Assembly (NCBI GenBank): GCA_002412925.1
Contig: DHVZ01000100.1
Location: 1-64,000 of the forward strand
Source: Anaerolineales bacterium UBA5195
Lineage (GTDB): Bacteria > Chloroflexota > Anaerolineae > Anaerolineales > Villigracilaceae
Direction: 5' to 3'
Length of the DNA stretch: 64,000 nt
Shown here: positions 1-9,241 of the stretch, piece after piece
Numbering within the stretch: the first letter of the stretch is position 1
Layout: each line of letters begins with the position of its first letter
Position numbers and translations under genes: made by a program
The notes under the pieces: generated by a model
The model's input: only the letters and a program-made list of their open reading frames with translations
What the model was told of the DNA's origin: nothing
Databases searched by the model: none

Positions 1-74
1 AAGTCCATAACTGGCGATGGTATTGCTTTTAGAGTTGTTTTTTGAAAAACTGCCAGGTTTGGAAGGTAGGTTTT

Positions 75-821
75 ATGAGTAAAGAAATTGAAGGAAAAAC
101 CGTTTTTGAGAGTGAGATGCCCGCCATGCAAGTGGTCGAAAAGCGCAGAGTCTATTATTTCGTCAAACGCGTGCTGGATATTGTGATTGCAGCAGTGCTT
201 TTGATCCTTCTCTCGCCCCTGATGGCGCTGGTAGCCTTGCTCATTTTTGTCTATTCTCCAGGCCCTGTTTTCTTTATGCAAGAAAGGGTTGGCGCCAGAA
301 GACAATTTAACGGTAAGAACTTTTTTTGGAAAAAGGTCCATTTTCGATGTGTAAAATTCCGAACAATGAAACTCAATGCAAATTCTGAGCTTCACCAGGC
401 ATATATCAAAGCGCTGATCGAAAACGATGAAGACACAATGACAGCCATACAGGGCGCGCCAACTCAGCCTCGTAAGCTGGTGAATGATCCTAGAATCATT
501 CACCCGGGTCATTTTTTGCGGAAATTGAGCCTGGACGAATTACCTCAGTTGTGGAATGTCCTTTGTGGTGACATGAGTCTGGTCGGACCACGACCGGCCA
601 TTCCGTATGAAGTTGGAATGTATAAACCGTGGCATCTACGGCGTTTGGAAGCCCAGCCCGGGATTACGGGTTTGCAGCAAGTCACTGCCCGCTGCACGGT
701 CGATTTTGATCAACAAATCAAATTGGATCTTGAATATATTGAAAAGCAATCCCTGTGGTTAGACCTGAAGATTATTTTCAAAACCCCTTTGGTGGTTTTG
801 TTGGCCAAAGGCGCATATTAA
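75..821 (+). CDS. Priming sugar transferase (bacterial sugar transferase / PglC-WcaJ catalytic domain)
   Basis: Transfers a sugar-1-phosphate from a nucleotide sugar to undecaprenyl phosphate at the inner membrane, the first step in building a polysaccharide repeat unit. The 248-residue protein has one N-terminal hydrophobic segment (about residues 32-60, the re-entrant helix of monotopic enzymes) and lacks the four extra membrane spans of full-length WbaP/WcaJ. The signature follows: KFRTM, then SLDELPQLWNVL with the catalytic Asp-Glu pair, then GDMSLVGPRP. The stretch between the RVG and KFRTM motifs carries a modest insertion. An ATG at 42 is in frame, but the ATG at 75 has the better ribosome site (GGAAGG). 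It heads the polysaccharide cluster visible here; earlier genes may lie outside the window. Confidence 0.9.
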   Translation: MSKEIEGKTVFESEMPAMQVVEKRRVYYFVKRVLDIVIAAVLLILLSPLMALVALLIFVYSPGPVFFMQERVGARRQFNGKNFFWKKVHFRCVKFRTMKLNANSELHQAYIKALIENDEDTMTAIQGAPTQPRKLVNDPRIIHPGHFLRKLSLDELPQLWNVLCGDMSLVGPRPAIPYEVGMYKPWHLRRLEAQPGITGLQQVTARCTVDFDQQIKLDLEYIEKQSLWLDLKIIFKTPLVVLLAKGAY

Positions 822-880
822 ATTTATCACCTCGTTCAATCTATATATTTTGACTAGCTAAATTCCCAAGGAGGATATCT

Positions 881-1900
881 ATGGCTGTCACAAAAGTTGG
901 CGTCGTTGGTTATGGTTACTGGGGCCCGAATTTGGCTCGAAATTTCTACGAGTTACCCTCAGCTGAACTCGTGGCGGTTGCAGATGCTAAGCCAGAGCGC
1001 TTGAAACAAGCCCAGGGCAAATATACGCAACTGATTGCCAAAACAGATTATCGTGAGCTTTTCAAGTTAGATCTGGATGCCGTTGTGGTTGCGACCCCGC
1101 CTGCCACCCACTATCAAATTGCAAAAGAATGCCTGGAGCACAACCTGCATGTCTTGGTTGAAAAACCAATCACGCTCAAAAGTGTTGATGCGCTCGAACT
1201 GGTTGAATTGGCAGCTGCGCGGGGTTTAACTTTGATGGTCGGGCACACCTTTGAATACAATGCGGCGGTCCACGCCTTAAAAAAATATATTGACAGTGGC
1301 GAACTCGGGGAAATCTATTATTTGGATACCGCGCGCCTGAATTTAGGCTTGTTCCAGCGCGACTCTAACGTTATGTGGGACCTGGCTCCGCATGATATTT
1401 CCATTCTTCTCTACCTGCTCGGGAAAAGACCGATCTCGGTTAGCGCTCAAGGCATGGCTTGTGTCTTTGACGGAATTTATGATGTTGCCTATGTCAACCT
1501 GGTTTTCCCGGGCAATATCTCGGCCTTTGTGCATGTTAGCTGGCTCGATCCGTGCAAAGTGCGGCGTATCACCGTAGTTGGTAGCAAGAAAATGGCAGTT
1601 TACAACGATGTGGAGAGTGAAAACAAGATCAAAATTTACGACAAAGGTGTCAACTCACACGAATATACCAACGGCAGCTTTGGAGAATTTCAATGCAGCT
1701 ATCACTCCGGCGATATCACCATCCCGAGCATTCGCTTTACTGAGCCGCTGCGCGAAGAATGCCAGCATTTCATTGAAAGCATCGTGAATCAAACTGAACC
1801 GAGCAGCGATGGTCGTGACGGGTTGGAAGTGGTCAAAATTTTGGAAACTGCCCAGCATTCGATGAGCAATGGACAAACACATCAGGCAATCTCATGGTAA
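881..1900 (+). CDS. Gfo/Idh/MocA family sugar-nucleotide dehydrogenase (WlbA/WbpB-like)
   Basis: NAD(P)-dependent oxidoreductase of 339 residues. A Rossmann fold opens the protein (VGVVGYGYWGPN, residues 7-18) and the family motif EKPI lies near residues 94-97, followed by the C-terminal beta-sheet substrate domain. The next two genes are a hexapeptide acetyltransferase and a DegT aminotransferase. That trio matches the WlbA-WlbB-WlbC (WbpB-WbpD-WbpE) set that oxidises the 3-position of a UDP-GlcNAc-type sugar, aminates it and acetylates it. The substrate is inferred from this context only. Strong SD AAGGAGG six bases upstream of the start. Confidence 0.88.
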   Translation: MAVTKVGVVGYGYWGPNLARNFYELPSAELVAVADAKPERLKQAQGKYTQLIAKTDYRELFKLDLDAVVVATPPATHYQIAKECLEHNLHVLVEKPITLKSVDALELVELAAARGLTLMVGHTFEYNAAVHALKKYIDSGELGEIYYLDTARLNLGLFQRDSNVMWDLAPHDISILLYLLGKRPISVSAQGMACVFDGIYDVAYVNLVFPGNISAFVHVSWLDPCKVRRITVVGSKKMAVYNDVESENKIKIYDKGVNSHEYTNGSFGEFQCSYHSGDITIPSIRFTEPLREECQHFIESIVNQTEPSSDGRDGLEVVKILETAQHSMSNGQTHQAISW

Positions 1901-2385
1901 CCGCCGAATTTGCGCGCATAGCGCCAGATGTAAAGTTGGGCAAGGATGTCAAAATCTACGCCTTTGTTAATCTCTATGGTTGCGAAATTGGCGACGAAAC
2001 CAAAGTCGGTACGTTTGTTGAGATTCAAAAAGGTGCCAAAATTGGGAAACGGGTCAAAGTCTCCAGCCATACGTTTATCTGCGAGGGCGTGACCATTGAA
2101 GACGAAGTTTTCATCGGTCATGGGGTCATGTTCATCAATGACAAATACCCTCGTTCCGCTACCGCTTCCGGGCAACTCCAAACCGAAGCTGATTGGGAAT
2201 GTGTCCCGACTCTGATTAAACAAGGTGCTTCGATTGGGAGCAATTCGACGATTTTGTGCGGCGTAACGATTGGCGAAGCTGCGATTATCGGCGCCGGGAG
2301 CGTTGTCACCAAAGATGTGCCTGCTGCGACAATTGTGGCTGGCGTGCCAGCCCGTGTTTTACGCAAAGTGGATTTGACCAAATAA
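1894..2385 (+). CDS. Left-handed beta-helix (hexapeptide) acetyltransferase, WlbB/WbpD-like
   Basis: Trimeric acetyl-CoA-dependent N-acetyltransferase of 163 residues. Repeats of the [LIV]-G-x4 hexapeptide type run through most of the chain (for example VKLGKDVKI, GVTIGEAAIIGAGSVV), and the end VPARVLRK is typical of sugar acetyltransferases. The start ATG overlaps the stop of the dehydrogenase by seven bases, implying coupled translation. It probably acetylates the amino sugar made by the next gene's aminotransferase. Confidence 0.88.
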   Translation: MVTAEFARIAPDVKLGKDVKIYAFVNLYGCEIGDETKVGTFVEIQKGAKIGKRVKVSSHTFICEGVTIEDEVFIGHGVMFINDKYPRSATASGQLQTEADWECVPTLIKQGASIGSNSTILCGVTIGEAAIIGAGSVVTKDVPAATIVAGVPARVLRKVDLTK

Positions 2386-2419
2386 ACATCAGCACTCGAA
2401 TCAAACCAAGGAGATTGAG

Positions 2420-3544
2420 ATGAATGTTCCATTTGTTGACCTGAAGCTGCAATATGCGCCACTGAAAGAACAAATTCTGGCCGGGATTGCCAAGAGCCTG
2501 GATGGGATGCAATTGTTTTTGGGCGAGAATGTTCAAGCTCTGGAAAAAGAATTTGCCAGCTTTTGTGGCGTTGAATATGGAATTGGTGTGAGCGAAGGCA
2601 CCTCCGCGCTGACGTTACTTTTGCGGGCGATGGAGATTGGCCCCGGCGATGAGGTCATCACGGTCTCACACACCTTTATCGCCACAGCTGAAGCCATCTT
2701 GTTAACTGGCGCTAAGCCTGTTTTTGTGGAGATTGATCCGGTCACCTACCTGATGGATGTGACCAAAATTGAAAGCCTGATCACCCCTCAGACCCGCGCC
2801 ATCCTCCCCGTTCACCTATACGGGCAAACTGTGGATATGGACCCGTTGCTGGACATCGCCCGGCAACACGGGCTGCGCGTTATCGAAGACTGCTGCCAGG
2901 CCCACGGCGCCGAATATAAGGGCCGCAAAGCTGGTTCGATGGGAGATGGGGGCGGATTCTCATTCTATTTTTCCAAAAACCTGGGCGCCTATGGCGAAGG
3001 TGGTTTTATCACCACCAACAATGCCGAAATCGCGCGCAAAGTTCGCATGCTGCGCGATCACGGCTCGGGAGCCCGCTATCATCATGATCTGGTTGGTTTC
3101 AATGCCCGCCTCGATGAACTTCAAGCTGTTGCGCTGCGGGTCAAACTTCCGCATCTCGCAGATTGGAATGCTTCACGCCGGGCGCATGCCGAGCGCTATC
3201 ACCAGCTTTTGCAGAACCTGCCCGCGATCACCCCGGTAGTCTTACCCGCCAACCAGCCTGTCTTCCATCTTTATGTGATTCGCACCCAGCACCGCGATGA
3301 ACTGCAAGCTTATCTGAAAGAGCGCGGGGTCTTCACGGGCGTTCACTATCCAGTGCCGATTCATTTGCAACGCGCGGTGGAATTCCTGGGGTACAAACCT
3401 GGCAGCCTGCCCGTCACAGAGCTGGTAACGAGCGAAATCCTTTCGTTGCCAATGTATGCGGAATTAACCGATGAGCAGATCGATTATGTGGTCGAAAACA
3501 TTAAGAAATTTGTGGATGAAAAAGAGCTCGTGGCCGCCCACTAA
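2420..3544 (+). CDS. DegT/DnrJ/EryC1/StrS aminotransferase (WlbC/WbpE-like)
   Basis: PLP-dependent sugar aminotransferase of 374 residues, the usual family length. The PLP-binding Lys lies near residue 185 in FSKNLGAYGEGG, and the upstream VIEDCCQAHGAEYKG carries the cofactor Asp. It should aminate the 3-keto sugar nucleotide produced by the Gfo/Idh/MocA enzyme. SD AAGGAG nine bases before the ATG. A strong hairpin terminator follows the stop, so this closes the first transcription unit. Confidence 0.9.
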   Translation: MNVPFVDLKLQYAPLKEQILAGIAKSLDGMQLFLGENVQALEKEFASFCGVEYGIGVSEGTSALTLLLRAMEIGPGDEVITVSHTFIATAEAILLTGAKPVFVEIDPVTYLMDVTKIESLITPQTRAILPVHLYGQTVDMDPLLDIARQHGLRVIEDCCQAHGAEYKGRKAGSMGDGGGFSFYFSKNLGAYGEGGFITTNNAEIARKVRMLRDHGSGARYHHDLVGFNARLDELQAVALRVKLPHLADWNASRRAHAERYHQLLQNLPAITPVVLPANQPVFHLYVIRTQHRDELQAYLKERGVFTGVHYPVPIHLQRAVEFLGYKPGSLPVTELVTSEILSLPMYAELTDEQIDYVVENIKKFVDEKELVAAH

Positions 3545-3582
3545 CGACTCAATCCTGACCGTCAAGTAGTAAACACACTGAT

Positions 3583-3654
3583 GGGTTGATGGATAAGTCG
3601 AAAAGTGATTTGTTGTTTACCTGACTTATCCATCAACCCTTTTTGTTTCATCAA
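3583..3654 (+). terminator. Rho-independent terminator after the aminotransferase gene
   Basis: Perfect 17-bp inverted repeat (3583-3599 with 3633-3649, loop 33 bases) followed directly by TTTTT. A third partial copy of CATCAACCC follows. It separates the diacetamido-sugar genes from the flippase gene. Confidence 0.75.
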
Positions 3655-3718
3655 CCCACCTCAAGACAAAAGCTCCAGCAAGAGCATCTCGATTCGGTAA
3701 ATACTGGGCCCACTTTAT

Positions 3719-5347
3719 ATGGAAGATGTTGTGAGTAAAGATAATCGTTCAATCACGCGGCCTGCCTCGAAAGTAATGTTAGGGGGAGGGCTGGCCTTGG
3801 TCGGAGGTTTGGCCAGCAACATTATTGTGGCCGCTTTGTTTGGCGCCGGCGCAAATATGGACGCGTACCTGACGGCCATGGTTGTTCCGTCTTATTTCCA
3901 AATCATTTTTTATAGCAGCCTATCTTTTGTTTTTGTGCCTGCATTTATCGAGGCCGAGGCCAAGCACGGCGAGGCAGATGCCTGGGCTTTGGTGGGGACT
4001 TTCTTTTGGCTGACGGCTATGGTCTTGTTTTTACTTTCAATTCTCGGTTCGTTATTTTCAACTGCCATTATTCATGCGCTCGCACCCGGTTTCCAAGGGG
4101 AAAAAGCCGTTCTGGCTTCCCAAATGCTGGCAATCTTGTTTTTCACCACCCCCTTTGTCGGGTTAAGCACTTTGACCATGGGAATTCAGAATGCACGGAA
4201 TCGGTTTTTCTGGCCTTCTTTTGCGCCGGCTTTGGGCTCACTTGGCAACGTTATTGTTCTGCTCCTTTTTTCAAGTTTTCTTGGGCCGCTGACACTCTGC
4301 TGGGGCTATCTCGTCTCAATCCTGCTTCAGGCCGCCATTACCGTGATCCCAGTCCTTTCGCATGGCTGGAAGCAAACACTCCCTCTACAAGATGAGCGGA
4401 TTGGCAGTTTGGTCAAGTTGATGTTACCGCTCATCTTGTTGGGGATGCTGATCAGCTTTTCGCCTTTGGCAGAGCGCTATTTTTCATCCGTCTTGCCAGA
4501 TGGGCAAATTGCCTACATGGGCTACGCCAACAAAATTTCCAGCATTTTTGTGGTTTTTTTAGCCTCTGGCATCGCTTCAGCCATTTTCCCATCCATGGCG
4601 AGAACCTATACCCAGGAAGGGATCGCCGGGCTTTCAAAGAAGAATGACTTTGGCTTACTGCTGACTTTAGCAGTGGCATTGCCCGCAGTTTTGATTGTGG
4701 GCGCCCTCGCCGTTCCCCTGACCAGCCTCTTTTTTGAACGAGGTGCTTTCCAACCCGCCGATACCCTGGGGGTCAGCCAGATTGTTTTCGCTTTCATGCT
4801 CAGCAATGTGCTTTTGAGAATGATGGGCAATATCTTTCAAAGAAGTTTGTATGTTCTCAAAGATACAATTACTCAACCTATTGTTGATTCTGTTTTTGTG
4901 GTTTTGTTTATTGTTACTGCGCGTTTCTTTGTAACCCAATGGGGCTATGTTGGATTAGTTTGGGCAGGGGTTCTGCGGAATGGGTTAAGCGCCCTGGTTC
5001 TTTGGGCTTTATTAATCCTGAAATTCCCACGGACCAATCTCAACCAAATGTTTGTCTCGATTGTCAAGTATTCTAGTGCTGCATTAATCGCCTTCATTGG
5101 TGGTCGCTTGGCGGTTGTTTTACTGGCCAATTTCCCGTCCATCGTTCAATTAACCTTTGGTGGGTTGATCAGCTCAGGTCTCTATCTAGGTATCCTGGCT
5201 TTTCTTGATCGCGAGATGCTCATTTCCATCTTAGAGCTGGTTGGAATTCAATACTTACTTAACAAGTTCCCGCATTTCGGGGATTATCTATTTCAACGCA
5301 AACCTGGCCAGGTTGAAGGAGTTACAGATGAAAGCCACCATATCTGA
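3719..5347 (+). CDS. MurJ/MviN-family lipid-linked oligosaccharide flippase
   Basis: Polytopic membrane protein of 542 residues with about 12-14 hydrophobic segments and the MviN/MurJ pattern (AALFGAGANMDAYLTAMVVP near the N-terminus). MurJ flips lipid II. Placed among polysaccharide genes, this copy may instead export lipid-linked repeat units as a Wzx does, which is inference from position. The ATG at 3719 has little upstream signal; a GTG at 3731 preceded by GGAAG is a credible alternative start. The 3' end overlaps the next gene by 20 bases. Confidence 0.82.
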   Translation: MEDVVSKDNRSITRPASKVMLGGGLALVGGLASNIIVAALFGAGANMDAYLTAMVVPSYFQIIFYSSLSFVFVPAFIEAEAKHGEADAWALVGTFFWLTAMVLFLLSILGSLFSTAIIHALAPGFQGEKAVLASQMLAILFFTTPFVGLSTLTMGIQNARNRFFWPSFAPALGSLGNVIVLLLFSSFLGPLTLCWGYLVSILLQAAITVIPVLSHGWKQTLPLQDERIGSLVKLMLPLILLGMLISFSPLAERYFSSVLPDGQIAYMGYANKISSIFVVFLASGIASAIFPSMARTYTQEGIAGLSKKNDFGLLLTLAVALPAVLIVGALAVPLTSLFFERGAFQPADTLGVSQIVFAFMLSNVLLRMMGNIFQRSLYVLKDTITQPIVDSVFVVLFIVTARFFVTQWGYVGLVWAGVLRNGLSALVLWALLILKFPRTNLNQMFVSIVKYSSAALIAFIGGRLAVVLLANFPSIVQLTFGGLISSGLYLGILAFLDREMLISILELVGIQYLLNKFPHFGDYLFQRKPGQVEGVTDESHHI

Positions 5348-6578
5348 TTATGAACTGTATTTATACTTTAGTTATTTGCCAAAATTTTCAGAAGCCAGCC
5401 TACAGTGGCTAAACTGTGATTTTGAAAATGATTTTGGAAAGGGGGTTGACAAAGAAGCTTGGTGGGTTAGTGAAGGCGTAAAAGCATTCAAAGAAACGAT
5501 GAAAGCCGAAATTGCCAGCACGAACGTGAATGCTACTCATATTTTGCCCTTGAGCGGGGGGCTAGATTCAAGAGCGATCCTAGGTGGATTGCTCGAGAAT
5601 TTGCCAAAATCCCAAATTGTTGCCGCCACATATGGAATACCAGGCACCTGGGATCTTGAAATTGCGCAAACTATTACTCGAGAGTTCGGCATTCGGCACG
5701 AGGTTTTTAATCTACAGGATGAAAAGTGGGAGATTGACCAGTTGCTAGCCTCTGCAACTCGCCTTAAGAATCCGGTAAGTGTGCATCAATCTCATGTTCG
5801 CCAAAAAATTAATAATCATTTTGGATCAGATTGTGTTTATTGGAGCGGTCTCATGGGAGATTCCCTGGCCGGGTCTGATTTACCTAAAACTCCCAGCCAA
5901 GATAAGACAGAAGCTGTAAGGAGACACATTAATTTATACCCCACGCATCATTATAAAGATCAGATATTTCAAGAGAAAATAATTACTAAAGCGGTCTCTG
6001 AATGTTCATGGGATCGCATCAAACAAACAAAATATACACTTGACCAACAATTGGATTTTGGCGTTCGGCAAAGACTACTAACCCAACAGATTGTACTTTT
6101 TAATGGTTTTATTTTCAAAACACCTTTTCTAAGTAGCTTGTGGACAAATTTCATTTCAAATGTTCCTTGCCAATGGTTTCAGGATAAACATCTTTACAAA
6201 AGAGTCATTCGAGAAAGTTTTCAAGAATTGTGGAAACTACCATCAGGATCCACATTCGGAAGGCCTATTTCTGCTTCTAAATTCGAGATTTTTCTTGGAA
6301 GGGTTATCGCCAAGCTAAAACCTTACATTGTTCCTAAAGATCCCTACCGTTCACACCCCAGAACCAACTACATTAACTGGACAGAATCTCTGCGTCACAA
6401 AGGAAATCTACAAAGTTCAGTTCGTGAAACCCTAGAGAGCCTTAAGCATCGGGCGATCTTTAGGAATGCAGAATTGGATACCTGGTGGCTTGATCATCTC
6501 AATCGAAAAAAAGATTACACGGTGCTCCTGATGAACTTATCCAGTCTTGAACTGCTGCTTCAAGCTGGCAAGTTTTAG
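5328..6578 (+). CDS. Asparagine synthase-like amidotransferase domain protein without glutaminase domain
   Basis: The 416-residue protein contains the PP-loop ATP-pyrophosphatase motif LSGGLDSRA at about residues 74-82, the core of the asparagine synthetase C-terminal domain. It lacks the N-terminal Cys glutaminase domain of AsnB. Such stand-alone proteins occur in exopolysaccharide clusters and probably adenylate a carboxylate, perhaps on a uronic acid, but the substrate is not known. The start at 5328 has SD AAGGAG; a longer in-frame start at 5241 would lie inside the flippase gene. Codon use is visibly more A/T-rich than in its neighbours, suggesting separate ancestry. Confidence 0.78.
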   Translation: MKATISDYELYLYFSYLPKFSEASLQWLNCDFENDFGKGVDKEAWWVSEGVKAFKETMKAEIASTNVNATHILPLSGGLDSRAILGGLLENLPKSQIVAATYGIPGTWDLEIAQTITREFGIRHEVFNLQDEKWEIDQLLASATRLKNPVSVHQSHVRQKINNHFGSDCVYWSGLMGDSLAGSDLPKTPSQDKTEAVRRHINLYPTHHYKDQIFQEKIITKAVSECSWDRIKQTKYTLDQQLDFGVRQRLLTQQIVLFNGFIFKTPFLSSLWTNFISNVPCQWFQDKHLYKRVIRESFQELWKLPSGSTFGRPISASKFEIFLGRVIAKLKPYIVPKDPYRSHPRTNYINWTESLRHKGNLQSSVRETLESLKHRAIFRNAELDTWWLDHLNRKKDYTVLLMNLSSLELLLQAGKF

Positions 6579-6647
6579 CAGGTGGTTTGTTTTGAAAGAT
6601 TTTGATACCCCAAGCCTAGTTTGTCTCAGTGAAACGAAAGAACAAAA

Positions 6648-7988
6648 ATGATCTCTTCAAGAAAAACGAGCTTCGCCGATTTCCTGGCTTACCTGCCACT
6701 TTTAGCGCTTGCCATCGACCTGTTCACCCCATTCCTAATTTGGCAAGGCCTTTTGCCGGCGGCAGTACGCTGGGTTTCTCATTTTGCCATAGCCTTGATG
6801 ATCTTGCTGACTATTTTGCGCATGTTGGTTTTTAACCACATTCCGCGCTCTTTCTGGCTGATTATTTCTGTTTCAATTCTCTGGTTTTATGTGGCTCTCG
6901 CTAACGGACAAGGACTACCGGCTACCCTTTGGGGGGTCTGGCTCTTGTTCCAGTTTCCTTTTGTTGGTTTATTTATGTATCTGCAACCTATCCGTGCCGA
7001 ACAACTTCCAAATGATTTGCGCAGGCTGGGTTTTCTTGTCCTTTGCCTTCAGGTGGCAGCCCAGCTTTTGCAATATGCTCTGGGAGCTACCCCGGGTGAC
7101 AGCCTCTCGGGTTTATTTGGTAAAAATGGCACCGGGAACGCCGTTCTGTTTGCCATCCTGATCTGTTGTCTTTACTTCGGCTATTGGATCACCACCCAAC
7201 GTTGGCGGGGACTCATCGCCGCAATCTTTCTTAGCGCAGTTTCCAGCACTTTAGGCGAAATGAAATTGTTTCCCATTGCAATTACGATCATTGGCATCCT
7301 GGCAATTATCTTCTTTGCGAGAAAACACAGTGTGCCAGTCAAAATGTTGGTTTATTTGATCTTTCTCTTTTTTGTTGTGATTGGCTTTTTCGGTTTATAC
7401 AATCTCATGGTTCCTGGAGCAGCTGAATCGCCGCTCCAAACCTACCTTACTTCTCCAGATACACTTTTGGCCTACCTTTTTAGGGTGGAAACTTTTTACT
7501 CTCAAGGAAATACTTATACAGATATTGGTCGGGGCGCCGCCGTAGAAATCGGCTGGAATTCCATCCAGCGCGATCCTTTAACCTTCTTTTTGGGCTATGG
7601 AATCGGCACCCGCAGTGAAAGCCAAGCTTTGGGCACCTCAGGGATTGCGTTGAATAGTTCAAGCTTTGGTCCTTCGGTTGGGACAAGCTTATTGGTGATG
7701 CTACAAGAAATGGGCCTGGTTGGGATGTTGCTGCTCTTCGGCCTCTATTTTTGGGTCCTCGCTACCTTGAGTCGGGATATTTTGAAAGATCCATATTCAG
7801 AGGCTCTTGAACTCCGTTTTGCTCTGGTTTTGTTCTCTGCACTTTGGCCACTCTTCATCTGGTATGCCAATGTTTGGATTATGAGAGTGCCGATGTTGTT
7901 ATATTGGTTGGCGCTCGGCTTTGTTTTGGCTGAAGCAAACATGCCCCTGATGAAAACTTTCAAGAAAAAAACACTCTCAACCCTGTAG
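6648..7988 (+). CDS. Wzy/O-antigen-ligase-like polytopic membrane protein
   Basis: 446 residues, about 10-12 hydrophobic spans, with a longer hydrophilic loop around residues 250-345, the layout of O-antigen polymerases and ligases. No exact motif proves polymerase activity. With a priming transferase, flippase and glycosyltransferases alongside, it is the best candidate for the repeat-unit polymerase. The start has only a weak A-rich ribosome site. Confidence 0.72.
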   Translation: MISSRKTSFADFLAYLPLLALAIDLFTPFLIWQGLLPAAVRWVSHFAIALMILLTILRMLVFNHIPRSFWLIISVSILWFYVALANGQGLPATLWGVWLLFQFPFVGLFMYLQPIRAEQLPNDLRRLGFLVLCLQVAAQLLQYALGATPGDSLSGLFGKNGTGNAVLFAILICCLYFGYWITTQRWRGLIAAIFLSAVSSTLGEMKLFPIAITIIGILAIIFFARKHSVPVKMLVYLIFLFFVVIGFFGLYNLMVPGAAESPLQTYLTSPDTLLAYLFRVETFYSQGNTYTDIGRGAAVEIGWNSIQRDPLTFFLGYGIGTRSESQALGTSGIALNSSSFGPSVGTSLLVMLQEMGLVGMLLLFGLYFWVLATLSRDILKDPYSEALELRFALVLFSALWPLFIWYANVWIMRVPMLLYWLALGFVLAEANMPLMKTFKKKTLSTL

Positions 7989-7997
7989 GAAATTACA

Positions 7998-9191
7998 ATG
8001 AACCTCGATTCAGCAAAGACAGCTAATTCGCTTTGGTTAGTATGGGTTTATCCGATCGATGTTTTCCGAGCTTTTAACGCTGCACCGCGTCTGGAAGTGA
8101 CCAAGGAAATGCGCAAGCTTGGATGGCAAGTGGATCTCATCGCCTGTGGCCCGGTCGGGAAGCATCTGGTTCAAGGTGTGGAGGTTCTCTGTTTCCCATG
8201 GCCAAATATTTATCTTCTCCGTCAGTTTATTTTTCATTTCTACATCCTCCGGTACGTTCTCCAAAATTGGCAAAGGATTGATGCAGTTCTCTTAACCCAA
8301 CTCTCCGCCGCCTGGCTCTTACCGCTTAAGCTGCTCTATCCCTTTGGCAAAAAGCACCCGCTCTTTATCATGGACACCCGAACTGTGCCGATGGAAACCA
8401 TCAAAAAAGCCACCCTCAAAGATAAACTGCGCGGAAAATTTTATTTTCTAATGAACAATCTCGCCAACAAATTCGCCGATGGGCAAACCGCGATAACTCA
8501 ACGGATGGCAGATTTATTGTTCATCCCTGCTGAAAAACTATGGGGGGTCTGGCCCTCGGGGGTGAATGCGGAAGAGTTTTCAGGTGCACTCGAAAAGCGC
8601 CGTTGGCCTGGGCAAAATGATTCGATCAAACTCATCTATATTGGGATCTTGCATTACGAAAGAAATTTAATGACCCTCTGTCGGGCAGTGCTCGAAGCCA
8701 ATCGTCAAGGGATGAATTTTACGCTGCAACTGTACGGAGATGGAACCGAAAAGGAAGATTTAAAGGCCTTTACGCGCGAATCGAACGGAATCATCGCCGT
8801 TTATGATACGGTTCCACACCCTCAGGTTCCAGAAGTTTTAGCCGGTGCCCATGTGGGTGTACTGCCATTTCCGGATGAAGATAAATATCGGGTTTCCAGC
8901 CCAATCAAACTTTTCGAATACATGGGAGCTGGTTTACCAATCTTGGCAACCGAGATTGTTTGCCACACCGATGTAATTGGCGCAGGCGAGTATGTCTTTT
9001 GGGCAAAAAACGCCAACATAGATGGACTTCTCGCCGCCCTGCAAAAAACCTGGCAGGAGAAATCATCTTTAAGCACCATGGGAGAAAAAGCGCTGTCTGC
9101 AGCGCCAAACTGGACCTATCAAGCCTCGGCCATGAAACTTAACCTTGCTTTGCGTCATGGACTTGGACTAAATCCAGAAAAATCGATTTAA
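7998..9191 (+). CDS. GT4-type glycosyltransferase
   Basis: 397 residues with a GT-B fold layout. The C-terminal half carries the nucleotide-sugar-binding pattern (LYGDGTEKEDLK, then SSPIKLFEYMGAGLPILAT with the E-x7-E type region). It presumably adds one sugar of the repeat unit on the cytoplasmic face. It starts nine bases after the polymerase-like gene. Confidence 0.85.
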   Translation: MNLDSAKTANSLWLVWVYPIDVFRAFNAAPRLEVTKEMRKLGWQVDLIACGPVGKHLVQGVEVLCFPWPNIYLLRQFIFHFYILRYVLQNWQRIDAVLLTQLSAAWLLPLKLLYPFGKKHPLFIMDTRTVPMETIKKATLKDKLRGKFYFLMNNLANKFADGQTAITQRMADLLFIPAEKLWGVWPSGVNAEEFSGALEKRRWPGQNDSIKLIYIGILHYERNLMTLCRAVLEANRQGMNFTLQLYGDGTEKEDLKAFTRESNGIIAVYDTVPHPQVPEVLAGAHVGVLPFPDEDKYRVSSPIKLFEYMGAGLPILATEIVCHTDVIGAGEYVFWAKNANIDGLLAALQKTWQEKSSLSTMGEKALSAAPNWTYQASAMKLNLALRHGLGLNPEKSI

Positions 9192-9241
9192 GACACACTC
9201 ATTAGCCTTCCTTATTCCCTAAAGCGAGTCAGATAATCACC

